In this document: positions 24,101 to 32,529 of the stretch, piece after piece
Layout of the letters: every line of letters begins with the position of its first letter
How positions within the stretch are numbered: position 1 is the stretch's first letter
Source of the DNA: Hawksworthiomyces lignivorus
Taxonomy: Eukaryota > Ascomycota > Sordariomycetes > Ophiostomatales > Ophiostomataceae
NCBI GenBank assembly: GCA_002917075.1
Contig: NTMA01000015.1
Span: 62,001 to 126,000, forward strand
Length of the DNA: 64,000 nucleotides
Direction of reading: 5' to 3'
Notes under the pieces: model-generated
What the model was told of the DNA's origin: nothing
The model's input: only the letters and a program-made list of their open reading frames with translations
Database searches by the model: none
Position numbers and translations under genes: made by a program

Positions 24101-24630
24101 CCGGGGCCTACGGTACTGCCGGCGGCGGCGGCGGCGGAGGCCACGGCGGCTTCGGCGGCACCCCCGTCATGTTCGCCAAGCGCAAGCGCAACCTGTTCAA
24201 GGGACCAATGCTGTCGTTTGGCAGCGCGGGCGGCGCGGGCGGCAAGGCGGTCGCTGGAGGCGCAGGCGGCAGCGGCAGCGGCATGGGCGGGTCGGTCGGC
24301 ACGCACTCGCGCAGCGCGTCCGCCAGCGGCCTGGGCCGCCGGTCGGGCGAGATCACCATCGCCGAGGAGGACGAGGAGGACGAGCTGGTAGAGGTCGAGG
24401 GCGACGAGCTCGACGGCCTGGGGCACGACGACGACGGCTTCGCCGACGGCGACATTGAGGAGGTCGACGCCTTCAGTCCCGTCATCCAGCGGCCCGGTGA
24501 GCACGTCGAAGAGATCTACGAGGACCCCGAGGAGCTCGACGAGGTGCCGCCCGCCGCCGTCGTCGCTGGCGGCACCAGCAGCAGCAGCCCGGTCAAGGAG
24601 GCCGCCGGCCCAGAGGTGGCGGCCGCATGA
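21183..24630 (+). CDS. CAMK-group serine/threonine kinase, KIN4/SNF1-like, with long low-complexity tail
   Basis: Exons 21183-21259, 21345-21462, 21529-21676 and 21779-24630 give 1064 aa. The kinase domain spans about residues 39-292 and is complete: GKGSFGKVY loop (46-54), Lys69 in VVLKSAKK, catalytic HRDLKLEN (Asp156), DFG (Asp174) and SAPEML. The activation segment YLQTFCGTICYSAPEM is typical of SNF1/KIN-type enzymes. After the domain comes a conserved-looking helical extension (AGVDIDAVIEAVLAQRCDALAGWWTLLIEKE), then about 650 residues of Gly/Ala/Ser-rich sequence, with a basic patch KRKRNLFKGPM and an acidic C-terminus. Tail phosphorylation sites would be numerous. Yeast Kin4 acts in spindle-position control; orthology here is inferred from the kinase domain only. 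The last exon is 2.85 kb without an intron. Confidence 0.88.
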
Positions 24631-25098
24631 GAACGCGATACGAGCTGCGTGTAACGATCTACCATTATTGTTTTTCTTCTCTTCTATTTTTGTTTTGGAA
24701 TTGTTTTTTTTCTCTCTTTTTTTTGTTCATTGTCCTATTCTACCACGTGTACAATTTGTCCTTTTCTCTTCATCTCACTCTATTATTACCCCATCAGATA
24801 GTTTTGGCTCATCTGCTTTTTAACTTTTAAGCGTAATGAAAGATACCAATTTCACATTGGCTATTGGCTTCTCAGCCCTCTAAACTTTTTTCTCTACTTT
24901 GCTTTATATCTTGTCTTTTACATCCATAGCTTGCGGGCAGAAGGCAAATAGAAACATAAAAGTGAGAACTAATGTAAACACCGCTCAGTGGTATCTACGC
25001 CTGCGTTGCATTTGATCGAGTTGTTCTCGGCACGAAATCTCCATTGCTCAAGCCGCCAAATGCAAAAAGTAAAAGTACATTAAGACCTGCTCTTCTCA
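24631..25098. other. Convergent 3' spacer between the kinase and the M20 peptidase
   Basis: About 470 bp, T-rich just after the kinase stop (TTTTCTTCTCTTC-type tracts). No gene is seen. Confidence 0.5.
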
Positions 25099-26415
25099 TC
25101 ACGACCTGTTCTTGATTGCATGCTGGATGAGTGCCTTGTAGCCCTCGACGGCCGTCTCCAGGTCGCCGACGGTCAGGGCCTCGTGGTCGGAGTGGGCCAC
25201 CAGGATGTCGCCGGGCCCGTACAGGTAGCGGGTGTGGTTGCCGGCGAGGTTGGCGACGTCGGTGCCGTAGTTGACGGTGATGGTGTCGAAGCCGTCGACG
25301 GCGCAGTTGCACTCGATGACGCCGTAGCCCTGGTGGCACGAGAGGCTGAGGGCGTCGGCGTCGACGCCGGCCAGGGCGGCCTCCATGCGGGCGCGGGCGA
25401 CCTCATGGCCGGTGGCCTGGGGCCCGGTGGCGACGCGGACGGCGATCTGGGCGGAGGCGGTGGCGGGGATGACGTTGGCGGCGACGCCGCCGGCCAGCAG
25501 GCCGACGTTGACGGTAGTGTTGCCGAAGCGGGGGCTGGAGCCGAGGTCGGCGTCGAGCACGGCGACCATGCCGCGCATCAGGACCTCGTTGGCGGACTTG
25601 CCCAGCCACGGGTAGCCCGAGTGGCCGGCGCGGCCGCGCGCGGCCACCACGCAGCCCAGGATGCCCTTGTGGCCGCAGGCGAGCTTGTTCTCGGTGGGCT
25701 CGCCAAAGATGGCGGCGTCGAAGCCGCGGCCAGCACCGACCTCCTCTGCGTACCACTGCGAAAACGTCTTCATGCCGTCGCCGCTGTCCTCCTCGCCTAC
25801 GACGAACAGCAGCGCGACGGCGGTGGCGTCGGCTTCGCCGGTTCGGCGCAGCTCCTCCAGCGCGGTGATCTGCGCCGCCACGCTGCCCTTGGCGTCGACG
25901 CTGCCGCGGCCGTGGATCACGGTCGCGCGCGTCACCGCGCCGCCGTCGATGTCGTAGGGGATGTGCGGCGGCACCACGTCGATGTGCGAGGTCAGCAGGA
26001 CGGGCTGGAAGAGATTCCTGTGCAGATCGTAGCGCGATCCCCGACCGTCGCTGTCGCTGTCGAGCCACGCGATCACGTTAAAGCGAAACCCGTCCGGCGG
26101 CGAGCTGTCGCGCTTCGCCACGGGCTGAGCGATGATCTGGTAGTTGCGGGCGGCGAGGTAGCCGACCAGCCAGTTGCCGACACCACCCTCGGCGCCGCTG
26201 GTAGACGAATGATCGATCAAGGCCTTGTGAAGCGACAGCAGGGCCTCGCGATACGGCGGCGGCGGCGCATGGTCGGCGACGGCCGTGTCCGGCGACGGCC
26301 GAGATGTGCCAGCGCCAATCAGCTGCTGCTGCGGCGAATTGTCGCCGGCGCCAAGAATGGCAGCGGATACGCCTAGGCCGGACAAGAGCAGCCCGGAAAG
26401 TGGATACAGCCTCAT
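25099..26415 (-). CDS. Secreted M20-family zinc metallopeptidase
   Basis: Intronless, 438 aa. Residues 1-19 form a signal peptide (LSGLLLSGLGVSAAI). M20 metal-site motifs are in order: SHIDVVPP (His144, Asp146), GRGSVDAKGS (bridging Asp174), VGEEDSGDG (catalytic Glu208 and Glu209), FGEPTE (Glu239), and a C-terminal AHSDHEAL carrying the last His. The dimerisation/lid domain begins at the RGRAGHSGYPWLGKSA segment. The family hydrolyses peptides or acyl-amino acids; the nearest functional models are fungal Gly-X carboxypeptidase and ArgE/DapE-like exopeptidases. With a signal peptide and several N-x-T sites, an extracellular or vacuolar exopeptidase is inferred. The substrate cannot be told. 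The start at 26415 is the only one giving a clean signal peptide. Confidence 0.9.
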   Translation of the reverse strand: MRLYPLSGLLLSGLGVSAAILGAGDNSPQQQLIGAGTSRPSPDTAVADHAPPPPYREALLSLHKALIDHSSTSGAEGGVGNWLVGYLAARNYQIIAQPVAKRDSSPPDGFRFNVIAWLDSDSDGRGSRYDLHRNLFQPVLLTSHIDVVPPHIPYDIDGGAVTRATVIHGRGSVDAKGSVAAQITALEELRRTGEADATAVALLFVVGEEDSGDGMKTFSQWYAEEVGAGRGFDAAIFGEPTENKLACGHKGILGCVVAARGRAGHSGYPWLGKSANEVLMRGMVAVLDADLGSSPRFGNTTVNVGLLAGGVAANVIPATASAQIAVRVATGPQATGHEVARARMEAALAGVDADALSLSCHQGYGVIECNCAVDGFDTITVNYGTDVANLAGNHTRYLYGPGDILVAHSDHEALTVGDLETAVEGYKALIQHAIKNRS

Positions 26416-26977
26416 TGTGAATGCCGGCTAGTTTATTAGGAAGAGAAATACTCCGTAGTGACAGGATGACTGTGAGCAAGAAGCTCTCTTTGCGCTCGTG
26501 CACCTTGATAGGCAAGCGAAATTAGTGAGAGGCGATTGATTGGTCCAAGTAAAGCTTGGCAGCTTGGGTCTTGGCAGGAGCTCCATCGCTCTATCAATCG
26601 CTATTACCCCACACTGTCCAAATTCTGCAGTACCAGCAGTGCTCCACAGGTAAGCCAAGCAAGCTTCTCAATAATACGGCTCAGAACAACAGGATACCTA
26701 TCTTATAATAAGAGCCCCCTATATTAGAAGGGCGTCGTCGTTATTTGCGGTTATGTGTATAAAAATGCGAATTGTATGGGAGGACATGAGGGTGTCTCCT
26801 TAGGGAACACGCAATCACGCTCTACGCTGTTACAAGACACTTTGCTTTGCCCAATTCAAACCATTGAACTTTGAAAAATAGTATATGTGGTCTATGGGCG
26901 TGGATCTAGAAGAGCAATTGAACTCTCGAGATGTACGTCTAAACCCGTGGAAGGACTACATTGACCCCGGAGCTCCC
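26416..26977. promoter_or_regulatory. Promoter side of the M20 peptidase gene
   Basis: About 560 bp, AT-rich. It contains an exact TACTCCGTA (26449-26457) 34 bp before the peptidase start; no gene is seen. Confidence 0.5.
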
Positions 26978-28132
26978 TTACATGTGGAACGCCTGCTTGT
27001 CCTTCTCATCGAAACCATCAAAGACGGCGTTGATCGCCTCGACGAGATCCTTCGGGAGGGGGCCAGCTTCGATAGAGTCGAGGTTGGTCTTCAGCTGAGC
27101 AGTACTGGATGCGCCGACAATGACGGCGTCGCCGTATTCCGAAGACAGACTGCTGTGGTAGACAGTCCAGCGAAGTGCGGCCTCGTGGCCCGTGATGCCC
27201 TGCGCCTTGGCAAGCGTGCGCACCTTGTCGATGACCGCCTCGAGCTCCGGCTTCTTGTACAAGTTGCTGTACATCTTGCCGATAAAGGTCTGTAACAGGC
27301 AGAAACAAAAAAGTTAGAAAACAACCCGAAAGAAAGAAAAAGAGTTCGGAGCAAAATCAGCACGCACCGTCTGGTCGAAGCGGTCGCCGGCCCGGTTCTC
27401 CTTGGCCTTGTCGCTAAAGATGCCGCCGGCGGTCGGGCTATAGGCGTAAAAGGACATGCCGTTCTCGCGCAGCAGCGGGAACAGGGAGCTCTCGAAGCCG
27501 CGGGTGATGGCGTTGTAGTTGCCCTGGTAGACCTTGGGCGCGTCGTAGCCCTTTTCTTTGCTGATGGCCAGCAGCTGGCGCACCTCGTCGGGCGTGTAGT
27601 TGGAGACGCCCAGCGTCTTGAACTTGCCGGCCTTCTTCTCCTTGTCGAGCGCGGCCAGCGTCTCCTCAAAGGGGGTCGTGCGCTCGGGCGCGTGCAGGTA
27701 CTCGATGTTGATCTGGGGGATGGCCAGCGCCTCCAGTGACTCGTCCACGCTCTGCGCGATCTTCTCCGCTTTGTGGTCGCCCGGCTGGAACGACCACACC
27801 TTGGTGTCGATGATGAACCGGTCGCCGGCCTTGGCCGCGCCTAGCCGCGGCTCGCACGTCCCCGGCGCCTCGGGCGCGTAGCTGCGCGCCGTGTCAATCT
27901 CGCGGTAGCCGCGCTCGTAGAACACGTCCAGGAACGCCTTGACGTCCTCGACGGCGTCGATCTTGGCCATCTTGCTGAGCTTGCTGTCGCCGACCTGGAG
28001 AGGGGAGCTTCAGCAACGGAAAGGGACGTCTCTTGCCGCAGAGAGATAAGGCAGACGACAGCAGAGGAGTTTACGACTTACGTTGCCCACGCCGAGGACG
28101 ATCTTGGGGGTCTTGGAGCCGGCTGCAGACAT
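26978..28132 (-). CDS. Aldo-keto reductase, AKR7/aflatoxin-aldehyde-reductase type
   Basis: Exons 28082-28132, 27368-27994 and 26978-27289 (introns 87 and 78 nt) give 329 aa, the usual size. It is a predicted NADPH-dependent cytosolic reductase of aldehydes and ketones with a TIM-barrel fold. The catalytic tetrad is visible: Asp51 and Tyr56 in REIDTARSY, Lys82 in IDTKVW, and His118 in IEYLHAPE. KTLGVSNY, YQGNYNAI and YSPTAGG match barrel strands of the family, and VIVGASSTAQLKTNLDSIE is the cofactor-binding end. The first exon codes only MSAAGSKTPKIVLGVGN, and its GTAAGT donor is strong. The gene stands alone, without clustered pathway partners, so the substrate is unknown; general carbonyl detoxification is the cautious reading. 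Confidence 0.92.
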
Positions 28133-28769
28133 GGTGATGGCTGGTTTGGTCAAGAAAGTGTGCGAGGAATGCGGTTGTTAAGCCGAACAATTGGAATGCG
28201 GTGAATTGGTTTGAAAAAGCAATTTGCGTTGCCACTGAAGCTGGTGTTCTATGTTGACCTGGCTGCTCTTGAGAGCGGGAGGACGCTCCCTATTTATACT
28301 TACGCTGATCTTGCGCCATCGTTGATGCAACACGCAAAGCAGCAGCTCTCAGCTAGCAGGGCATAGTCGAGCCGCCGTGCGCGAGTGCACAAAGACCCAC
28401 AGCATGCCACGAACACCAGAAAGACAGTCTGTCTTTTGCAGATCGACTGTATGCGTAGACGGCAGAGACCCAGGATTACAAATTTAACAAGGAGGGGACC
28501 ATCCACGGAACTCCACGTACCACCGAAGACCCGGAGGAACAAGATGATGTATATGAGCAGACCAGTTTGGGATCGCTGCCTAAGCAATGGGCACGGAGAT
28601 AACAAAATGAATAAAGGCGATGCCCTCAACAGGACCCAGATAGGTACCAATCTAAGCGGAGGGGGAGGGGTGAAAGTCTCCGAAGAGAAGAGAATGTGTA
28701 AGAAATTACTATGTGTGAAAGTCTTGCAGGGTGGAGGCCAAGCAACAAGGGACGGTTTAGTCAAACCGC

Positions 28770-28771
<2 letters not shown>

Positions 28772-28801
<30 letters not shown>
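28772..28801. repeat. 30-nt poly(T) tract
   Basis: Homopolymer immediately after the AAACCGCGGTTT palindrome, about 640 bp upstream of the AKR start on its sense strand (poly(A) there). Confidence 0.9.
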
Positions 28802-28805
<4 letters not shown>

Positions 28806-29067
28806 GGAACATTCAGTTCTCCTCGCCAGTACGGAGTACGGAGTAGCATGCCCTGTTGTATTTGGTCCCACTTGTGCAAAGGCAGTCATTGTAAACGTAT
28901 GCGATCGCAATCATATGGTATTACCTCAATAGTTGAATGATGTGAGAAGTGTAAAATCTGCAAATATTAGCCTTTTCTGACAAATTTACATGTCGCGGTT
29001 TGTGGTCGTGGCTGATCTATCGAGAGGACGGAACCATCGCAGCGGCGCCAGATGCCAGGCGACTGTT

Positions 29068-29103
29068 CACTAATCACTGATCACTGATCACTGACGTACG
29101 TCA
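29068..29103. promoter_or_regulatory. ATCACTG heptamer repeats abutting a TGACGTACGTCA palindrome
   Basis: Three direct ATCACTG copies run into a perfect 12-bp palindrome resembling spaced bZIP half-sites (TGAC-GTAC-GTCA). Binding is inferred, not shown. The nearest starts are about 1 kb away (AKR) and about 2.1 kb away (BCAT, whose 3' end faces this spacer). Confidence 0.5.
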
Positions 29104-30035
29104 CGACAAAAACAGTGAAACAAATCCCCGGACACGGCGGAGGAGCAGCTCGACACGCAACTGATACCGGTCTAGGACATTCTGATGATGCCGGGCACGG
29201 TATACATTGGCATGCTACCAGATGCATCTCGCACCTCTAGGGCTCCGTCGGCTTTCCCGAAGGCCGAAGGACCCGCTGTCGGAAAACTCACGATAAGCTC
29301 AGAGACTGTCAAATTTCACGAGGATCTGTTTTCATCGACGCACAAATTCATACAAAGGGGAACGATATCCGTGAATAAATATGTTCAGCGCAGTGCGATT
29401 TTCATCGCCGTGCATGGCTGGAGTAAGGCAGCTCGGACACTCGGACATGCGAGGATTTTCCTGAGGCCGTGTTTGGCCGGGTTTCTTCTGATGTGGGGTC
29501 AACGGCATCAAATTGAACCGCAGGCGTGCTGAGCCCCACGGACTCTACAAATTGTCGAGCCCGCTGCTATTCCTACCCGACAGAATGGGGGCGGATCGAG
29601 CAGACGAGGGTACATACAGTAGGTAGGCAGATTATTTCCGGCAGGGGAAGGTTTCATCTGGTTGGCTGCAGGCTGTCTGTAGATTCCTTAGAGCTACGAT
29701 GCATGCGAGGGGAAGCTTGGTGGTGTGAAGGGTTAACACCAGTGTCTGCAGCTGTTAATCGTTACTTGTGTAAGGGCTTTTGTCCGTTACTTCGAAAGAA
29801 AGGATGGTCTTTTTTTTTTTGTTGTTGTTAAGAATATGGAAAAAAAGAGACAGAAAAATGGTAGCAAACGGATGATCTAAACTTTTTTTTTTTACCCCTC
29901 CGTAGTTTTTCCTATTGCCCTGTACTCCCATCCGCCTTTCTAGATTCACTTTTTCTTTTTATCTTCTGTTCTTCGCAGCTTCTCTGCTCTCCGTAGACGC
30001 CTAGCCAGGCCCATTGAGTGCTAGTGCGGCTCTGC

Positions 30036-31229
30036 CTATGACGACGCCGTCTTGGGCTCGTCGGCAGCCTTTTGGATGTCGCTCTCCTTGACGGGGAAGC
30101 ACCAGCCGAGCGTGTCCTGCACCTTGCCGAGCTGGATGCCCTTGAGCTGGGTGAGCAGGCGGAGGCACACGGGGCCGGCGTCCTCCTGGGTGTCGGGCAT
30201 GTACGAGATGGTCTCCTCGCCGTCGGCGACGGTGACGTTGGCAGGGAGAGCGGCGCCGGGCTTGGCGAGCGACTGGGGGTGGCCGGCGGGCAGGCGGCGG
30301 GTGATGGAGCGGATGGGGACGAGGGCGGCGGCGGTGCCGGCGGCGAAGACCTCGGAGAAGCGGGGTAGCTCGGCGTACTGGATGGGGCGGCGCTCGACCT
30401 TCCAGCCGAAGCCGCGGGCGAGCTGCTGGACGCTGTCGCTGGTGACGCTGTCGATGACGCACTTGGAGTCGGGCAGGACGAGGGTGACGTCCCGCTCGGG
30501 GTCGGCCTCGCCCACGAGCACGCCCAGGAAGCCGCTGGTGGAGAACTCGTCGATCTCCTCGTGGCGCGCGCTGTCGAGGTGCAGCGTGATGCCGTAGCCC
30601 TCGTCGCGGGCCTTGTCGCTCCAGCGCAGCACGGGCGCGTAGTTGCCGCCGACCTTGGCGTGCCCCGTGCCGTTGGGCGCCGCGCGGTCAAACTCCTCGA
30701 GGATCAGCGCCTTGACCGGATGCGTGCCGTGGTACACGCCCGTCGGCAGCACGTACACGCAGAACGTATACTCGTCGGGCGGGCTCAGCCCCAGCTGCGC
30801 GCTCGACCCGAAGATCTGCGGGCGGATGTACATGGCGGCGCCCGTCGCGTGCGGCGGCACGTACGCGGCGTTGCGCGCCACCGCCGCGTGCACCGCGTCC
30901 AGAAACACGTCCGTCGGCACCGGCGGGCACGAGATCACCTCGGCCGAGTGCTGCATGCGCACCGCGTTGCGGTCCGGCCGGAAGATCTGGATCCCCTGGT
31001 CGCCCGGCGTGCGGAACGCCTTGAGGCCCTCGTACGCCTGCTGGCCGTAGTTGAGCGCCGGCGCCATGCCGTGCAGCCGGATGTAAGGGTCCGTCACAAA
31101 CGTCGGCTTCGTCCACTTGCCCGTCGCCTTGGAGTAGTGGGACTCGATGTGGCCGTTGACCTCGCGGACGCGGAAGCCCACGTTGGACCAATCGATCGTG
31201 TCGACCGGGGGCGGGGGGAAGGCGGCCAT
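30036..31229 (-). CDS. Branched-chain amino-acid aminotransferase (fold-type IV PLP enzyme)
   Basis: Single exon, 397 aa from the ATG at 31229. Transfers the amino group between Leu/Ile/Val and 2-oxoglutarate. Class-IV signatures are present: LNYGQQAYEGLKAFR (59-73), the PLP lysine at Lys192 in GHAKVGGNYAP, LHLDSARHEEIDEFSTSGFLGVL, and the phosphate-binding FAAGTAAALVPIRSI. There is no obvious mitochondrial presequence (MAAFPPPPVDTIDW), so a cytosolic isoform is likely. The frame stays open 58 codons upstream to 31403, but that extension is neither a targeting peptide nor conserved-looking, and I treat it as leader. A 28-nt poly(A) tract about 260 bp upstream may be a nucleosome-excluding promoter element. 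No pathway genes adjoin it; paralogues of this enzyme also occur in secondary-metabolite clusters, but nothing here supports that. Confidence 0.93.
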   Translation of the reverse strand: MAAFPPPPVDTIDWSNVGFRVREVNGHIESHYSKATGKWTKPTFVTDPYIRLHGMAPALNYGQQAYEGLKAFRTPGDQGIQIFRPDRNAVRMQHSAEVISCPPVPTDVFLDAVHAAVARNAAYVPPHATGAAMYIRPQIFGSSAQLGLSPPDEYTFCVYVLPTGVYHGTHPVKALILEEFDRAAPNGTGHAKVGGNYAPVLRWSDKARDEGYGITLHLDSARHEEIDEFSTSGFLGVLVGEADPERDVTLVLPDSKCVIDSVTSDSVQQLARGFGWKVERRPIQYAELPRFSEVFAAGTAAALVPIRSITRRLPAGHPQSLAKPGAALPANVTVADGEETISYMPDTQEDAGPVCLRLLTQLKGIQLGKVQDTLGWCFPVKESDIQKAADEPKTASS

Positions 31230-31485
31230 CTTTGGCGTGCTTGGGGTGGTGGATGGTGGCAAGTCTGGGGAGACAAGTCTGGGGAGACAGTGGAGAACGA
31301 CGAAAGGTAGAGGCAAAAAGCTGCCAATTGAGTCTTGTAGCTGCGTCAGAATCGAAGCAAAACCAGATAGGAGGTAGCAGGAGTATACCAGCTCTAGTCT
31401 CACCTGAGAATACAGAAACGAAATAACGAGCCCGAACCGAAAAGATGGGTCAGACGGTGACCAGAAGAATACACGGAATTTTTAA

Positions 31486-31516
<31 letters not shown>

Positions 31517-32529
31517 CTTTTGGCTGACGCAAAATGACGATTGTGGAGGGGCTGTCTCCGATAGCGGGGATTGTGGGTGTGAGCATGGGTGTGAGTGAGT
31601 GTCAACGTGGGTGCGGTTGGGTGTACTGTAATGTTGGTGTGTGGGTGTGTTGAGCTCAGCTCAGAGTCACAAAATTCGTCAATGTACGGAGTACGCTAGG
31701 AACAGCCGAATTAACGTTCTTTACCCCAGCTGCCGAACGAACCGTCGGTACGAAATTTCTAATCACTACAACCTCACGGATCGAGAGAACTCTCCCATCT
31801 ACCTCCTTTCCATGCAAAGTATGTCTACAGGTACATATGCATAGTAAACATTGTGATACACACAGTCTGGTCTCACACTCGACAAGAAATTCTAGATCTA
31901 ATGGTATCAATTCATTGTATCGTACATGTGTTCGTGTATATGTTGTAGGTGTATATATGTTACTCTACTTTTAAAAGGGAAAATATGCCAGAGCAGAATG
32001 ACTTCAAATCAATACCAAGTTTAAAATTCCATACCCATTGCTGGACCCGAGCAGCGACGCCCATGTATATATCTTTAGCCTTTATCATGATACCATCGCC
32101 CGTTTCCCAAGTGCTTTATGCTGTGTTTTGTCCACGTTGTTTGTCATTGGACGTCCATTTAGATACCATTCCCTCGCCCCGGCAATCAAAAAGAAAATAA
32201 ATGAAATGAAAATAATAAGACAAAAGAAAGAAACCAAGATGCTTGCCAGTCGGGAGAAAAGGCTTAAGAGTAGAGAAGACAAAAGAGAAAAGAAGAAAGA
32301 GTGAGGCTGGTCAAAGAGAAATGAGAAAATGCAATGCTGCAGAGACAAAGAGCAGCCATAATAGGAAGAGCAACGAGAGATTATCTCAAGCAAGACAGGA
32401 GAGATTTGATAGGAAAGGCACGAAAAAGTCGTGTAGGTCGCTCCTCATCGCAGCGTTCGTAACCGAACAGAGCTCCGCAGAAACCCGCTGCACGCCATTT
32501 TACGATCCAAAAATTCACAGCCATACACC
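31230..32529. promoter_or_regulatory. BCAT upstream region and tps3 3' flank
   Basis: About 1.3 kb. It contains the 28-nt poly(A) tract (31487-31514), GTGTGGGTGTG-type repeats near 31575-31650, one TACGGAGTA (31685-31693), and then purine-rich DNA (32160-32420). No supported gene. Confidence 0.5.
31487..31514. repeat. 28-nt poly(A) tract
   Basis: Uninterrupted A run (plus strand), about 260 bp upstream of the branched-chain aminotransferase start. Confidence 0.9.

Larger units (their letters stand above)
28133..30035. other. Spacer with AKR promoter and BCAT 3' flank
   Basis: About 1.9 kb with no convincing gene. Contents: a 30-nt poly(T) run, a GGTTTAGTCAAACC inverted repeat with an AAACCGCGGTTT palindrome, two overlapping TACGGAGTA motifs (28830-28845), ATCACTG heptamer repeats, and a TGACGTACGTCA palindrome (29092-29103). 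Confidence 0.55.

Noticed and set aside
25120..26376. 418-codon plus-strand frame
   Set aside because: Antisense shadow of the intact M20 peptidase, whose metal motifs are all present.
31230..31403. N-terminal extension of the branched-chain aminotransferase
   Set aside because: The 58 added residues are neither an amphipathic presequence nor similar to the family; the ATG at 31229 gives the usual length.
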